A stretch of 64,000 nt of DNA, from the NCBI GenBank assembly GCA_963803295.1, contig CAWDMC010000022.1, forward strand, positions 372,001 through 436,000, read 5' to 3'. The notes under the pieces were generated by a model. That model was not told where the DNA came from and did no database searches. It saw only the letters and a program-made list of their open reading frames with translations. The first letter of the stretch is position 1; every line of letters starts with the position of its first letter. Source of the stretch: CAWDMC01 sp963803295 (lineage in GTDB: Bacteria; Acidobacteriota; Terriglobia; UBA7540). Position numbers and translations under genes: made by a program. Below, piece after piece: positions 17,185-25,996 of the stretch.

Positions 17185-18228
17185 TTGTCCTCGACCGAAC
17201 CACAGCGAGCGCTCCCGTTTGGCTCTATTCGTGGGCGGCATACGACTGCTGCAGTGACAGCCGGGCCTTCGGTCGAGGGTGAAGGATTCGTCCCACTGCG
17301 ATCCCTTCTTCCCTCTATTAAAGTCACTACCCAGAAGCTGAAGAAGCTCCAGGCCATCCAGCTCGTGCGCGAACAGAGAGACACTCGTAAGCAGGAGCTG
17401 GCTTTTAATGCCCGTCCCTTCATCCTGTGTGGAATTCCCCTCCGTCGCCCACCAATCGACCAGTTCGCCTACACGCGACGCAATGGCAACTTCTTCCTTT
17501 CCATAACGGCTCATCCAGAGTTCGGACTGCCTTATGGTCAGGACCGCCTGATCCCCATTTGGATCGCCACCCTGGCCGTGCGGCAGCAAAGCCCCGTCGT
17601 CCACTTTGAACATCTCTCTGAGATGCTAGACTACTTCGCCCTGCCCATGACCGGCTTCTACTACAAGCGAATCGCCGAGGCTTTCCAGCGCCTCTTTGGT
17701 GCAACCATCTTCTTCGGGACCGAGGAGCATCCATCCCAGCGTACGGTTCTCGATTGGGCGCGCTTTCACTTCTTTGACCGCATGAACCTGTGGTGCTCCC
17801 GAGAAGAGGTCCCTGAGCGGGAAGCAATAGTGGACAAGACCCTTGAGAACGTCATCACTTTGAGTCCAGCGTTCTACGACGAGATTCAACAGCACAAGAT
17901 TCCTGTCGAACGGAGAGTCGTGGCCGCTCTTTCAAACGCCCCAGGCCCGTTGGATCTCTACACTTGGTTAGCCTGGAGAACATGGTCGGCTAAAGGGCCA
18001 GCGCGAATACCCCTCTTCGGCCCGGGAGGTCTTCACCAGCAACTCGGTGTAACGGCCTACTCTCGCAATCGTGCCTTTCGTGAGAAAGTGGCTCAGTGGT
18101 TGAGGGAAGTGCGCCAGTTGTGGCCGCAATGCCCCGCTCGGCTCTCCGAAGATGGCCAGTATCTTCTCATCCAGCCAGCGTACCGATCACCTGCCATTTT
18201 GCCGGTGGCTGCGTCTGAGATTCCCTGA
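17185..18228 (+). CDS. RepA-like plasmid replication initiator protein
   Basis: The conserved part starts near 17400 (ARPFILCGIPLRR) and includes ITAHPEFGLPYGQDRLIPIW, then MTGFYYKRIAEAFQRLFGAT. This matches the plasmid RepA C-domain family (PF04796), whose members bind iterons and start replication of plasmids and integrative elements. It continues to a WLREVRQLWPQCPARL-like end at 18228. No ATG is available at the N-terminus; TTG at 17185 follows GGAG at good spacing and lies just after the iteron-like repeats, while the frame is open to 17089. The product would be about 347 residues, full length for the family. It lies immediately beside the tRNA attachment remnant, so it was probably carried by an integrated plasmid or mobilisable element. 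I see no partner par, mob or transfer genes. Confidence 0.75.
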   Translation: MSSTEPQRALPFGSIRGRHTTAAVTAGPSVEGEGFVPLRSLLPSIKVTTQKLKKLQAIQLVREQRDTRKQELAFNARPFILCGIPLRRPPIDQFAYTRRNGNFFLSITAHPEFGLPYGQDRLIPIWIATLAVRQQSPVVHFEHLSEMLDYFALPMTGFYYKRIAEAFQRLFGATIFFGTEEHPSQRTVLDWARFHFFDRMNLWCSREEVPEREAIVDKTLENVITLSPAFYDEIQQHKIPVERRVVAALSNAPGPLDLYTWLAWRTWSAKGPARIPLFGPGGLHQQLGVTAYSRNRAFREKVAQWLREVRQLWPQCPARLSEDGQYLLIQPAYRSPAILPVAASEIP

Positions 18229-19031
18229 CTGCTTCTTTCGCGGAAGCGGAGTGACTAGCCGTCTTTTCCAGGCTGTCAGTTTCTCATTGTCGGGTCCAGC
18301 CTCCTCTCTCGCTGTGATGCGCTTTCAGGAACTTGAGTAACTCCGCGTGTCACACGCAAGAGAGAACCCTATGACGCCTTGGGCCGTTGCTTTTTGTCTT
18401 GCCTCCCCAGCCAGGTAAGCGCACCTCCAGATCGACTTTTGCTGCTTCAGGCTGGTCTTGAATTGGGTTAGTCGAGATAAATGTTGTGACGCTTGGCGAG
18501 TCTGCCGTCGAGGCGACTGAATTGAATCGAGTATGCGTTCTTATCTCCCCGCGGAGGCACTGAGGGGTGCCGCTCCGCGCAGCGGACGCGCACCCTCGTC
18601 GAGTGTGTGACGAGCGGCAACATGCATTTCGGCCGTAGAACGGAAGCCCCGAGATACATGCATCCTTCGAGGTGAGACTACCTACCAGTCGTGCTGCGGA
18701 TGGCAGACATTAGATAGTCCCGAAGATCCTCACCTAGTAGAAGACGCTACTAGTGGAGGCGTACTGCGGCGCGCACCACAGCGATCACGTACGTGCCGTG
18801 GTTAGGATGCCGGTCTTCGATCGATAGGCGCGGGTCGCCCGAAGCTAGCCGGTCTGACTTGGTCTGGACGAAATCGATCTTCTGACCCGATGCGTCGCAG
18901 CCATCGTTTGCGTCGGGCGGAAAGCTGCGCATAAGATTCGGCAAGCGAACGTGCCGTCTACTCGTTTTCACAAGATGCATTCTTCGTCCTATCTGCCGCA
19001 CGCCTGAACGAAATGGCCAAAGTACTCTATC
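18229..19031. other. Long stretch without recognisable genes
   Basis: About 800 nt after repA contain only short frames with no ribosome-binding sites and no family resemblance. A 23-residue piece on the minus strand (around 18470-18540, SIQFSRLDGRLAKRHNIYLD) looks somewhat protein-like but I cannot assign it. I read this as decayed or non-coding DNA of the mobile-element scar. Confidence 0.45.
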
Positions 19032-19376
19032 TTACAAACCTTGCGCGAGCGCAGCAGCGGGCAGGGATTGTTCTGCTTCCTCGCGCACGACTACGAGTAG
19101 TACCCCCTTCTCCAGGGCCGCCGTGAGCGCGTTGGTCCGCTTCGGGATGTCCCGCAGATCGTTGAGTTCGAGAATCCGCTGCCAAAGCGAGTCCTGGGTT
19201 TCGTGCACCTCCATCTTTTCGAAGAATGGCGCCTCGACGCATGCCGACCAACCGTACTGACTCGCGAAATCGCGAACGACAGCTAGGGCTGACACGACGG
19301 CATCAGTAACTTCGGCGCGCCTACTTTCGTAGGCGGACGGGAGTACGACGATCGAGTTGACCTCACCAGGGGTCAA
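19032..19376 (-). CDS. Hypothetical protein, possibly partial
   Basis: The frame reads IVVLPSAYESRRAEVTDAVV, then FASQYGWSACVEAPFFEKME and ends LLVVVREEAEQSLPAAALAQ. Composition is protein-like with alternating helix and strand character, but I recognise no family. The only starts are TTG at 19376 or an internal GTG, neither with a good ribosome-binding site, so the N-terminus may be missing. It lies isolated between the repA region and the decayed amidohydrolase fragment. Confidence 0.4.
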   Translation of the reverse strand: MTPGEVNSIVVLPSAYESRRAEVTDAVVSALAVVRDFASQYGWSACVEAPFFEKMEVHETQDSLWQRILELNDLRDIPKRTNALTAALEKGVLLVVVREEAEQSLPAAALAQGL

Positions 19377-19594
19377 GAGCGCCTTCTATAATCTGTTGCG
19401 TAGATAACGGGTTTGTTTCGCTCCTACTTGATTGTCGTCTATCTTCGCGTCGGGTCCGCCTTTTTTTTACGCACCACCCAGTGCTGCGATTCCTGTCGGA
19501 AGAGCGGCGAGATTTAGACGCACACCAAATCAGCTTAGTGGGAGACTTCTTGGCAGCGATTCTCGCATTGCTCCACTTCTATGTCGTTTTTTGC

Positions 19595-19790
19595 GGGGAA
19601 ATCCGTGAGTATCGTGTGCTGGAGGAACTCGTGCGGCAGGTGCCGGATGAGAAGATCCTCTTCGGCTCAGACACCCCCTGGATGGACCCGCGTTCTCACC
19701 TTTCGAGGGCACTTTTGGCCGGCATTGAAGATTCGGTGAAGGAAGAAAATCCTGCGCGGTAACGCACGATTCAGGTCTACGACTCGGTGT
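19595..19790 (+). pseudogene. C-terminal fragment of amidohydrolase-family (TIM-barrel) protein
   Basis: The reading EELVRQVPDEKILFGSDTPW, then MDPRSHLSRALLAGIEDSVK, aligns closely with the C-terminus of the intact amidohydrolase at 28142-28927 (EQLVASVPVEKILFGSDFPW). After 19740 the expected 'KILRGNAR...IQVYD' ending is split across two frames. Only about 60 of 260 residues remain. It stands upstream of the first TIM-barrel isomerase gene, so the gene order amidohydrolase-isomerase of the 28-31 kb region appears to have existed here too. Confidence 0.75.
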
Positions 19791-19975
19791 GTTATGATCC
19801 TTGCGCTATGTTTGCACGACACGGCGTCTGGAACGAAGTCGCGCTCGCAACCATATTCTGGAACGGCCAAGACTCTCCCTGGTCGTGACTCCCGGCGGAA
19901 GCTAGAGTGCGGCCAGGCCGTGCTTCTGGAAAGCGACGAATCGTCGCCCAATAGACTAACCTGAGGAGATGAACC

Positions 19976-20947
19976 ATGAGTTATGAATATAGGCTTGCAT
20001 CAAACTTAGTACCGTTCTCTCGCGTTAGTGATCGCTTCGTTGCCAGCGGCTATAATCAAGGACACGAATTCTGCAAGAAACTGGAAATGGCGGCAGCCGT
20101 TGATGGCATAACCGGTGCAGGTGCAGGCTGGCCTTGTCCAGGTTTCGCCAATGGCACCGCGCTTAAGAAAGCGTTCGACAATAGCGGACTCAAGTTGTTC
20201 ACGATCGACGCGGACATTTACACCGATGCGCTATTCAAGAATGGCTCCCTTTCCAATCCTGATCCCAAGATCCGTCGTGCCGCCATTGACCGGATCAAGA
20301 GTGTCATTGACGCCGGCATCGAAGCGGGCGCTCCCGACATGAATCTCTGGCTGGGCCACGACGGTTTCGAGTACACCTTCTCGGGCCATTATCAGGATGT
20401 GTGGAAGTTGATCCTGGAAGGGCTACAGGAGTTATCCGAATATGACAACAGGCTGCCGATCAGCCTGGAGTACAAACTCAAGGAGCCGCGGGCCAACGAG
20501 TATATCGCTAACGTGGGTATTGCGTTGCTGCTCGTGAGCAAGATCAACAAACCCCATGTGGGCATTACCCTGGACGTGGGACATAGCCTGGCGGCCCTCG
20601 AAAACCCGGCCAACGCCGCGGTCCTTGCCATGCGCGAAGGGAAGCTCCAGCAGGTGCACTTGAATGACAACTACCGTGATTGGGATCACGACCTGATCCC
20701 GTGCACCATCAACTTCTTTGAACACATTGAATTTTTCTACTGGATCCGCAAGCTCGGTTACCAGGGCTGGTTTGGAATCGACATCTTTCCTTATCGGGAT
20801 GACGGAACCGAGGTGACGCGCCGCACCGTGCAAGCTTGCCGCCGCTGCTTCGAGATCGTGGACAAGTTAACGGAGTTGAATATCGATCAACTGCTTCTGG
20901 AGGGGCAGCGCCTGGAAGTGATGAGAATAGTCTGGGACATCATTTGA
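19976..20947 (+). CDS. Sugar isomerase/epimerase-like TIM-barrel protein (xylose-isomerase-like), copy 1
   Basis: The 323-residue protein has the AP-endonuclease-2/xylose-isomerase-like barrel. Likely metal ligands are Glu165 (ISLEYK), Asp200/His203 (LDVGHS), His228 (HLNDN) and Asp237/His238 (DWDHD). It shares long identical blocks with a second copy at 29724-30704 (NPDPKIRRAAIDR, GAPDMNLWLGHDGF, HLNDNYRDWDHDLIP). Such proteins isomerise or epimerise sugars or sugar acids in the cytoplasm. Because L-rhamnose mutarotase and rhamnulokinase genes are nearby but no classical rhamnose isomerase is seen, a ketose-aldose isomerase role is a reasonable guess. The ATG at 19976 follows GAGGAG. The gene stands alone, with the remnant of an amidohydrolase upstream. 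Confidence 0.8.
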   Translation: MSYEYRLASNLVPFSRVSDRFVASGYNQGHEFCKKLEMAAAVDGITGAGAGWPCPGFANGTALKKAFDNSGLKLFTIDADIYTDALFKNGSLSNPDPKIRRAAIDRIKSVIDAGIEAGAPDMNLWLGHDGFEYTFSGHYQDVWKLILEGLQELSEYDNRLPISLEYKLKEPRANEYIANVGIALLLVSKINKPHVGITLDVGHSLAALENPANAAVLAMREGKLQQVHLNDNYRDWDHDLIPCTINFFEHIEFFYWIRKLGYQGWFGIDIFPYRDDGTEVTRRTVQACRRCFEIVDKLTELNIDQLLLEGQRLEVMRIVWDII

Positions 20948-21111
20948 CCTGATGATGTATCTGGGAGACTGAAATCCTCGGACGCCCCTTGCAGTGAAAG
21001 GGGCCTCCCGGGACACCACCTGAGCCAACACGCGGAGTTGGCTGCCGCCATCGGACGACTGCCGACTTCTTGGCGACGGGCTGGCGGCCCTTGACGGAGG
21101 TGACGGTAGCA

Positions 21112-22197
21112 ATGCGAATCGAGCCATACATCGGGAAACCAGATATCAACCGCCTGCTCGCTACATTGCGGGGAGAGCCTGTCGACCGGGTTCCGCACCA
21201 CGAAGCGCTGATCGAAGACGTCCACGTGGAAAAACTTCTGGGCCGTAAGGCTGGCAACACCCTGGGGGTTGGTGGCGATCCGTCAAAAGGCAGTGCGGCA
21301 GGGGAAGGCGCCCGGCCCATGCATGCCAGAGATTATCTTGAGGTTTGTCAGATCATAGGACAGGACTCCATTCTGATTGAAAGCTTCTGGACGCCTCTAA
21401 AACACAGGCGGAAGGATGGCAGTGTAGGGCCGATCACCGATCGGAGCATCAAGACTCGCGCCGACACGGATCGAATCATTTGGCCCGGTGAGGCCGACAT
21501 GGAGGAACGGCTGCAGTACGTCCGCGAGTACGTCGCAGCCGCCAAGGGCACGGGTGTAGGAGTCGGATTCTGCACGGGCTGTATCTTTCAGACGCTTTAT
21601 GAATTCGTCATCGGGCTCCACGACTGCATGATCATGATCATGGAGGATCGTGACCTTTTCGAGGAACTGATGTCTCGTTCGGCGGATTATTACGAAGAGC
21701 TCAACCGGCGTGTTATCAGGGAGGGCATAGACTACCTTCTTTCGGCTGACGATTTTGCTTACAAAGCGGGTCTATTTGTGAAGCCGGAGGTTTTCGAAGC
21801 TGTGTGGAGGCCGCACTTCGATCGGCTCCTTGCACCAGCCCGCGAGGCGAAACTTCCAATCGTTTTCCATTCGGACGGGAAGATTGACGATGCGCTGGAG
21901 ATGCTTCTCGACATGGGGGTTGTCGCTATTACACCCATGGATCCTTCGGGAGTCGACTACCGGGACTATAAGAAGCGCTACGGGTCAAAGCTCACGCTGT
22001 TCGGCAACATCGACATCACTTGGCCATTGTTGGAGGGTACTCCTGCCGATGTTGAAAGGGATGTCAAGGAGCACATGGATGTGCTGAAGCCGGGTGGGCG
22101 ATGGGTGGCGGGCAGCAGCCACAGCATTGTGAACTACGTCCCACACGACAACTTCATCAGCATGATCAACGCCTTCCACAAGTTTGGAGCCTACTGA
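21112..22197 (+). CDS. Uroporphyrinogen decarboxylase (URO-D) family protein
   Basis: The 361-residue protein has the URO-D/methyltransferase barrel. It has PDINRLLATLRGEPVDRVPH at the start, GVGFCTGCIFQTLYEF in the middle, and PIVFHSDGKIDDALEMLLDM followed by LTLFGNIDITWPLLEGTP at the C-terminus. It lacks the Arg/Asp pattern I would expect of true HemE. This branch includes enzymes acting with corrinoid or methyl carriers and catabolic proteins of unknown activity. The ATG at 21112 follows GGAGGTGAC, so the TTG at 21070 is rejected. It is 164 nt after the TIM-barrel gene on the same strand and probably belongs to the same catabolic functions. It is convergent with the HAD gene. Confidence 0.8.
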   Translation: MRIEPYIGKPDINRLLATLRGEPVDRVPHHEALIEDVHVEKLLGRKAGNTLGVGGDPSKGSAAGEGARPMHARDYLEVCQIIGQDSILIESFWTPLKHRRKDGSVGPITDRSIKTRADTDRIIWPGEADMEERLQYVREYVAAAKGTGVGVGFCTGCIFQTLYEFVIGLHDCMIMIMEDRDLFEELMSRSADYYEELNRRVIREGIDYLLSADDFAYKAGLFVKPEVFEAVWRPHFDRLLAPAREAKLPIVFHSDGKIDDALEMLLDMGVVAITPMDPSGVDYRDYKKRYGSKLTLFGNIDITWPLLEGTPADVERDVKEHMDVLKPGGRWVAGSSHSIVNYVPHDNFISMINAFHKFGAY

Positions 22198-22255
22198 CCA
22201 AGGCGGGGCACCACCTATCGGATGGGGGCTCTCCAGCGTTGGTGGGTCCCCGATA

Positions 22256-22822
22256 TCACTTCCCCGGGGCATTGTCATAGAACCGCATCGCCTTCATGCC
22301 AGCGGCCTCGGCGGCTTCGATCCCGGCGTCCGAATCCTCAATGACGATACATCGCGCGGCCGGAACACCCAGTTCTTCCGCCGCTGTCAAGTACAGATCC
22401 GGATGCGGTTTGCCACGCTTCACGTCTTCGGGCCCTACCAGGACATCGGCCCGAACCCCGAATCCGGCAAGAATGGAGGACCATGATTTCTTGGCGCTCC
22501 CGCTGGCAATGCCCACTGGAAATCCCGCGGCTTTGAGGGTGCGGATCAGTTCGAGGTTACACTCAATTCCCTTGACGCCCTGTACGTGGTTCCTGAACAA
22601 CTCCTGTTTCCGGTCGTATATCTTCCCTACTTCGACACTGACTCCTGCCTTGTGAGCGAAATACTCGATCTGCTCGGTGCCTTTCATGCCGGCCTGGCTA
22701 AAGAACTGCGCCTTGTCGATAGGTACGTTGGCTTCCTCCAAGGCCTGCTTGTAGCACTCAAAATGCGCTTCCATCGTGCTCAGCAGCACGCCATCGACAT
22801 CGAAGATAAATGCGTAGTTCAT
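22256..22822 (-). CDS. HAD-superfamily phosphatase/phosphomutase (beta-phosphoglucomutase-like)
   Basis: The 188 residues show the complete subfamily I HAD pattern: motif I DVDGVL with nucleophile Asp8 and Asp10, a helical cap (residues 15-85), motif II (GIASGSAKKSW), motif III Lys in KRGKPHPDLYL and motif IV EDSDAGIEAAEAAGMKAM. This is the beta-phosphoglucomutase/phosphatase group, acting on small sugar phosphates. It is the last gene of the minus-strand unit cyclase, E1 alpha, E1 beta, HAD, 42 nt after E1 beta. A sugar- or glycolaldehyde-phosphate phosphatase would fit a catabolic cluster, but the substrate is not determinable. Confidence 0.88.
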   Translation of the reverse strand: MNYAFIFDVDGVLLSTMEAHFECYKQALEEANVPIDKAQFFSQAGMKGTEQIEYFAHKAGVSVEVGKIYDRKQELFRNHVQGVKGIECNLELIRTLKAAGFPVGIASGSAKKSWSSILAGFGVRADVLVGPEDVKRGKPHPDLYLTAAEELGVPAARCIVIEDSDAGIEAAEAAGMKAMRFYDNAPGK

Positions 22823-22864
22823 GCCCGGACGCTCCGTGAACTGCGTAAAGCAGCGTGTCCTTTC

Positions 22865-23890
22865 TCAAGAGCTCAGGATTTCCCTCACTGCCTCCGTGAT
22901 CCGTTCCACCTGGGGGATAACCGCCCGCTCCATGAGCGGCGCAAACGGGATCGGAGTATCGGGAACCGAGACGCGCTTGATCGGGGCGTCCAACAAATAC
23001 AATCCATACTCGGCCACCATGGCCGATATCTCAGAGGCCACCCCGCAAGTGAGAACGTCTTCGCTCACCACAACGAGTCGCGAGGTCTTCTCGACCGAGC
23101 GCAGGATGGCGTCCTTGTCCATCGGCACCAGGGTTCGCGGATCGATCACTTCCGCTTCGACGCCTTGCTCGGCCAGTAGCTGCGCGGCTCGCAGAGCCCG
23201 GTGCAGCATGAAGCCTGTGGCGACGATGGTCACATCACGCCCCGGGCGCTTGATGTCGGCGACTCCGAAGGGAATAGTGTAGTCGTCGTCGGGAGCCGGG
23301 CGGTAAGTGTCAGTGAGGTTGCCCACGGCCGTCTGTGCTTTCCCTCCGGGTGAGCGCGAGCCATACAGCAGCTTGTGCTCAAGAAAGATCACGGGATTGT
23401 CGTCGCGGATCGCGGTCTTCAGCAACCCTTTGGCATCGTAGGGGGTTGACGGTATCACCACTTTGAGTCCCGGAGTATGCATGAACCATGCTTCCAGTGA
23501 TTGGGAATGCTGGGCAGCGCGCCCCGCCGCTCCGATGGGCGCTCTGATCACCAACGGAATTGTGACCTGGCCACCCATCATGAACCTCAGTTTTGCCGCC
23601 TGATTGCAGATGGGATCCATGGCGCAGGTGAGAAAGTCATTGAACTGAATCTCGGCAACCGGCCGCAGCCCCGTCATGGCCGCGCCGACCGCGGCGCCGA
23701 CGATTCCGGTTTCTGAAATGGGGGTGTCGCGGACCCGCTCCTCGCCGAACATCTCGAGTAGGCCTGCGGTCACGGTATAAGCGCCCCCAAGTACTCCGAT
23801 GTCTTCTCCCAGGAGGACAACACTATTATCGCGATTCATCTCCTCAATGAGAGCTTGCCTCAGGGCTTGTGCCAGGGTTGTAGTTTCCAC
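22865..23890 (-). CDS. 2-oxoacid/acetoin dehydrogenase E1 component, beta subunit
   Basis: The 341-residue product is a transketolase-like E1 beta subunit: NSVVLLGEDIGVLGGAYTVT, RVRDTPISETGIVGAAVGAA, and a C-terminal domain with GVEAEVIDPRTLVPMDKDAI. With the alpha subunit encoded just upstream it forms an alpha2beta2 thiamine-diphosphate enzyme that decarboxylates a 2-oxo acid (pyruvate, branched-chain) or cleaves acetoin. I chose GTG at 23890, after AAAGGATG, instead of the longer frame to 23974, because homologues begin near this 'TTLAQALRQALIEEM' segment. The gene starts 90 nt after E1 alpha. No E2 or E3 gene is present nearby, which is unusual. Confidence 0.9.
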   Translation of the reverse strand: METTTLAQALRQALIEEMNRDNSVVLLGEDIGVLGGAYTVTAGLLEMFGEERVRDTPISETGIVGAAVGAAMTGLRPVAEIQFNDFLTCAMDPICNQAAKLRFMMGGQVTIPLVIRAPIGAAGRAAQHSQSLEAWFMHTPGLKVVIPSTPYDAKGLLKTAIRDDNPVIFLEHKLLYGSRSPGGKAQTAVGNLTDTYRPAPDDDYTIPFGVADIKRPGRDVTIVATGFMLHRALRAAQLLAEQGVEAEVIDPRTLVPMDKDAILRSVEKTSRLVVVSEDVLTCGVASEISAMVAEYGLYLLDAPIKRVSVPDTPIPFAPLMERAVIPQVERITEAVREILSS

Positions 23891-23979
23891 TTCTGTACAT
23901 CCTTTTGCGATAACCGAAAGCCGTGCAGTCTCTTTCCGCCGGTGATCAGGCGAAGATGTAACCGGCATAATCACCGGGT

Positions 23980-24900
23980 TCAGGGGTCGGGGCTCTGTTC
24001 AGCAAAGGCAACAGCTTCCGCGATCTCCTTCACCACAGCCTTGTCGATCCGCGCGACCTCCGCCTCCGGTACTTTAAGAGAGTCGTGAAGCCACGCTCCG
24101 AAAGTGGTGATTGGGTCCCTTTTCTTCCAGTCTTCCACTTCTTCCTTGGACCGGTATCCGGCCGGCTCAAAGCGGGAATGGCCCACAAAGCGGTAGGTCT
24201 TGCATTCCAGCAGGGTGGGCCCATCCCCCTGACGAGCCCTCTTGATGGCCTCGCCTGCCGCGCTGTACACCGCGCGCAGACCCATTCCATCGACGACCCT
24301 CCCTGGAATACCATAGGCGGCGGCGCGATCCGCAACATTGTCGACCAGCATGGTCTTCTTGTAATGAACGGAGAAGTTGTAGAGGTTGTTCTCGCACACG
24401 AAAACCACAGGCAGTTTCCAGACGGCGGCCAGATTGATTCCTTCGTGGAATGCGCCCTCATTGGCAGCGCCTTCGCCGAAGAAGGCGACGGAGACCCGTC
24501 CCGGATACTTGACCTTGCACGACCAGCCCGCGCCAGCGGCAATCGGAATCCCCGCCCCAACGATTCCGTTGGCCCCAAGCATCCCGGCACTGAAATCCGC
24601 AATGTGCATCGAGCCGCCCATCCCCTTACAGCAACCGGTCTTCTTCGCAAACATCTCCGCCATGATTCCCTTGATATCCACGCCCTTGGCAATGCAGTGG
24701 CCGTGTCCCCGATGAGTGCTGCTTACATAGTCCTCGCGGGTCAGATGAGCGCACACACCGACAGCCACCGCTTCCTGACCCACGTACTGATGCATGCTCC
24801 CGGGCATGGGCCGCTTCAAAAACAACTGGTAGAGTTCCTCCTCAAATCGCCGGATCTGTACCATCTGCTTGTACAAGGTCAGCGCCAGCGCTGGTTTCAT
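23980..24900 (-). CDS. 2-oxoacid/acetoin dehydrogenase E1 component, alpha subunit
   Basis: The 306-residue protein contains the thiamine-diphosphate/Mg2+ motif GEGAANEGAFHEGINLA to VCENN at about residues 142-172. It also has the E1-alpha start region (YKQMVQIRRFEEELYQLF) and the phosphate-loop region YRFVGHSRFEPAGYRSKEE. It ends a little earlier than most family members (QSPDP) but is otherwise complete. It pairs with the beta subunit gene downstream. The gene follows the cyclase gene by 15 nt, so the three are one operon. Closest in style to AcoA/PdhA. Confidence 0.9.
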   Translation of the reverse strand: MKPALALTLYKQMVQIRRFEEELYQLFLKRPMPGSMHQYVGQEAVAVGVCAHLTREDYVSSTHRGHGHCIAKGVDIKGIMAEMFAKKTGCCKGMGGSMHIADFSAGMLGANGIVGAGIPIAAGAGWSCKVKYPGRVSVAFFGEGAANEGAFHEGINLAAVWKLPVVFVCENNLYNFSVHYKKTMLVDNVADRAAAYGIPGRVVDGMGLRAVYSAAGEAIKRARQGDGPTLLECKTYRFVGHSRFEPAGYRSKEEVEDWKKRDPITTFGAWLHDSLKVPEAEVARIDKAVVKEIAEAVAFAEQSPDP

Positions 24901-24915
24901 AAGTCGTATCCCTTC

Positions 24916-25599
24916 TCAATTGTCCTCAAGAGCGATCAAGCGGACTGGACAAGCATCAAGTCCCACCACCGGCAATGCCAGCACGAATAAGGTGAACCGC
25001 CGTTGCCTGAGTTGGTCCAGGTTCGCGGCTGACTCGATAATCGGAATCTGGTTGTCCATCAGGATCTGGTGGCCCGGCTGGTTGGGTACGCCCTTCTTCT
25101 CGATTCCAGAGGCGTCGGAACCGATCAACCCGATCTTCTTTTCGAGCGCCAGCCACTCGATCGCCTCAAAGGTGAGGTGCGGCCGGTCATGAGAACGCGG
25201 TGTCCGGTAAAAGCGCGCACAATTGAAGTTGAATAATAGCATCACACCCGGGTTGATCTCGCTCTCATACGCCCGGAGATCCTCCAACGTCACCGCTTCG
25301 CTGGTATCGGCATCGCCCGGCCTCTTGTGGCTAAAATCGAGAAGCAGACAGTCCCCGATCAGCCTCTCCAGAGGAAACGCCCCCGCGTCCATCCCCTGGC
25401 GATTGTGATGATAGGGAAACTCGATGTGAGTGCCACAGTGGGACGACATTCGAATATCCTGAAGGATGTACCACACCTCAGGCGCTCTCTGGTACTGGGG
25501 ATACAACTCATCAGTGAAATGGGTATCCAGTTCGAGGTGGTATTCCTCTTTGCCGGGGTGGAGCTTATGACTCAGGTCGACAATTCTTCCTCCGCGCAC
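24916..25599 (-). CDS. Cyclase family protein (kynurenine formamidase-like metal hydrolase)
   Basis: The 227-residue protein belongs to the cyclase family (PF04199): IVDLSHKLHPG at the start and the metal/active-site motif HCGTHIEFPYHH at residues 54-65, corresponding to HxGTHxDxPxH with Glu replacing the usual Asp. Members hydrolyse N-formyl or cyclic amides and lactones, often with Zn or Mn. It is the first gene of the minus-strand operon with E1 alpha, E1 beta and HAD, 55-60 nt behind a good promoter. The start is GTG at 25599. A role in opening a ring or amide intermediate before decarboxylation is possible but inferred. Confidence 0.85.
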   Translation of the reverse strand: MRGGRIVDLSHKLHPGKEEYHLELDTHFTDELYPQYQRAPEVWYILQDIRMSSHCGTHIEFPYHHNRQGMDAGAFPLERLIGDCLLLDFSHKRPGDADTSEAVTLEDLRAYESEINPGVMLLFNFNCARFYRTPRSHDRPHLTFEAIEWLALEKKIGLIGSDASGIEKKGVPNQPGHQILMDNQIPIIESAANLDQLRQRRFTLFVLALPVVGLDACPVRLIALEDN

Positions 25600-25659
25600 G
25601 GAGCCTCTCTTCTGCGGAACCTACTGCGATCCCAAATGACTCAAGATCCGCGGTGATCA

Positions 25660-25687
25660 ATTGTAATCGCCACAAGTCACAGGTCAA
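25660..25687 (-). promoter_or_regulatory. Promoter of cyclase-E1-HAD operon
   Basis: On the minus strand: -35 TTGACC (25687-25682), 16-nt spacer, -10 TACAAT (25665-25660). The start of transcription would lie about 55 nt upstream of the cyclase gene. Confidence 0.5.
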
Positions 25688-25842
25688 GCCACTTTTGCCT
25701 GGAACTAGTAAGGTGTAGACTACAGTGCGCGATCGACGATACGGAACTCCCGAAAGTACGATACCGTTCTCGACCTAAAGTTCGTCTGGTCGAATCTTCC
25801 GACGGTGCTGCTCGACAACACAAACTCTCGATGCTTTTGTTC

Positions 25843-25871
25843 TTGACGCTAACCCAGAGTTTGAATATATG
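25843..25871 (+). promoter_or_regulatory. Promoter of aminotransferase operon
   Basis: TTGACG (25843-25848), 17-nt spacer, TATATG (25866-25871), about 120 nt ahead of the aminotransferase start. It is divergent to the cyclase promoter; the 397-nt region between the two genes probably holds shared control sites that I cannot define. Confidence 0.5.
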
Positions 25872-25996
25872 TGTTTGTCACAGCGCGGGAAAGGTCAAGC
25901 CCCAGCCGGGGCCACGTTGGTGGGATGATCAAATTCGTTTGAAATTTAAGAGCCAGCTGATAAGGCCTTCGGAAATCAAGTTGATGGAGACTGCAG

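Noticed and set aside
24085..24990. Long plus-strand ORF opposite E1 alpha
   Set aside because: It is the antisense shadow of a strongly conserved gene and has no family similarity.
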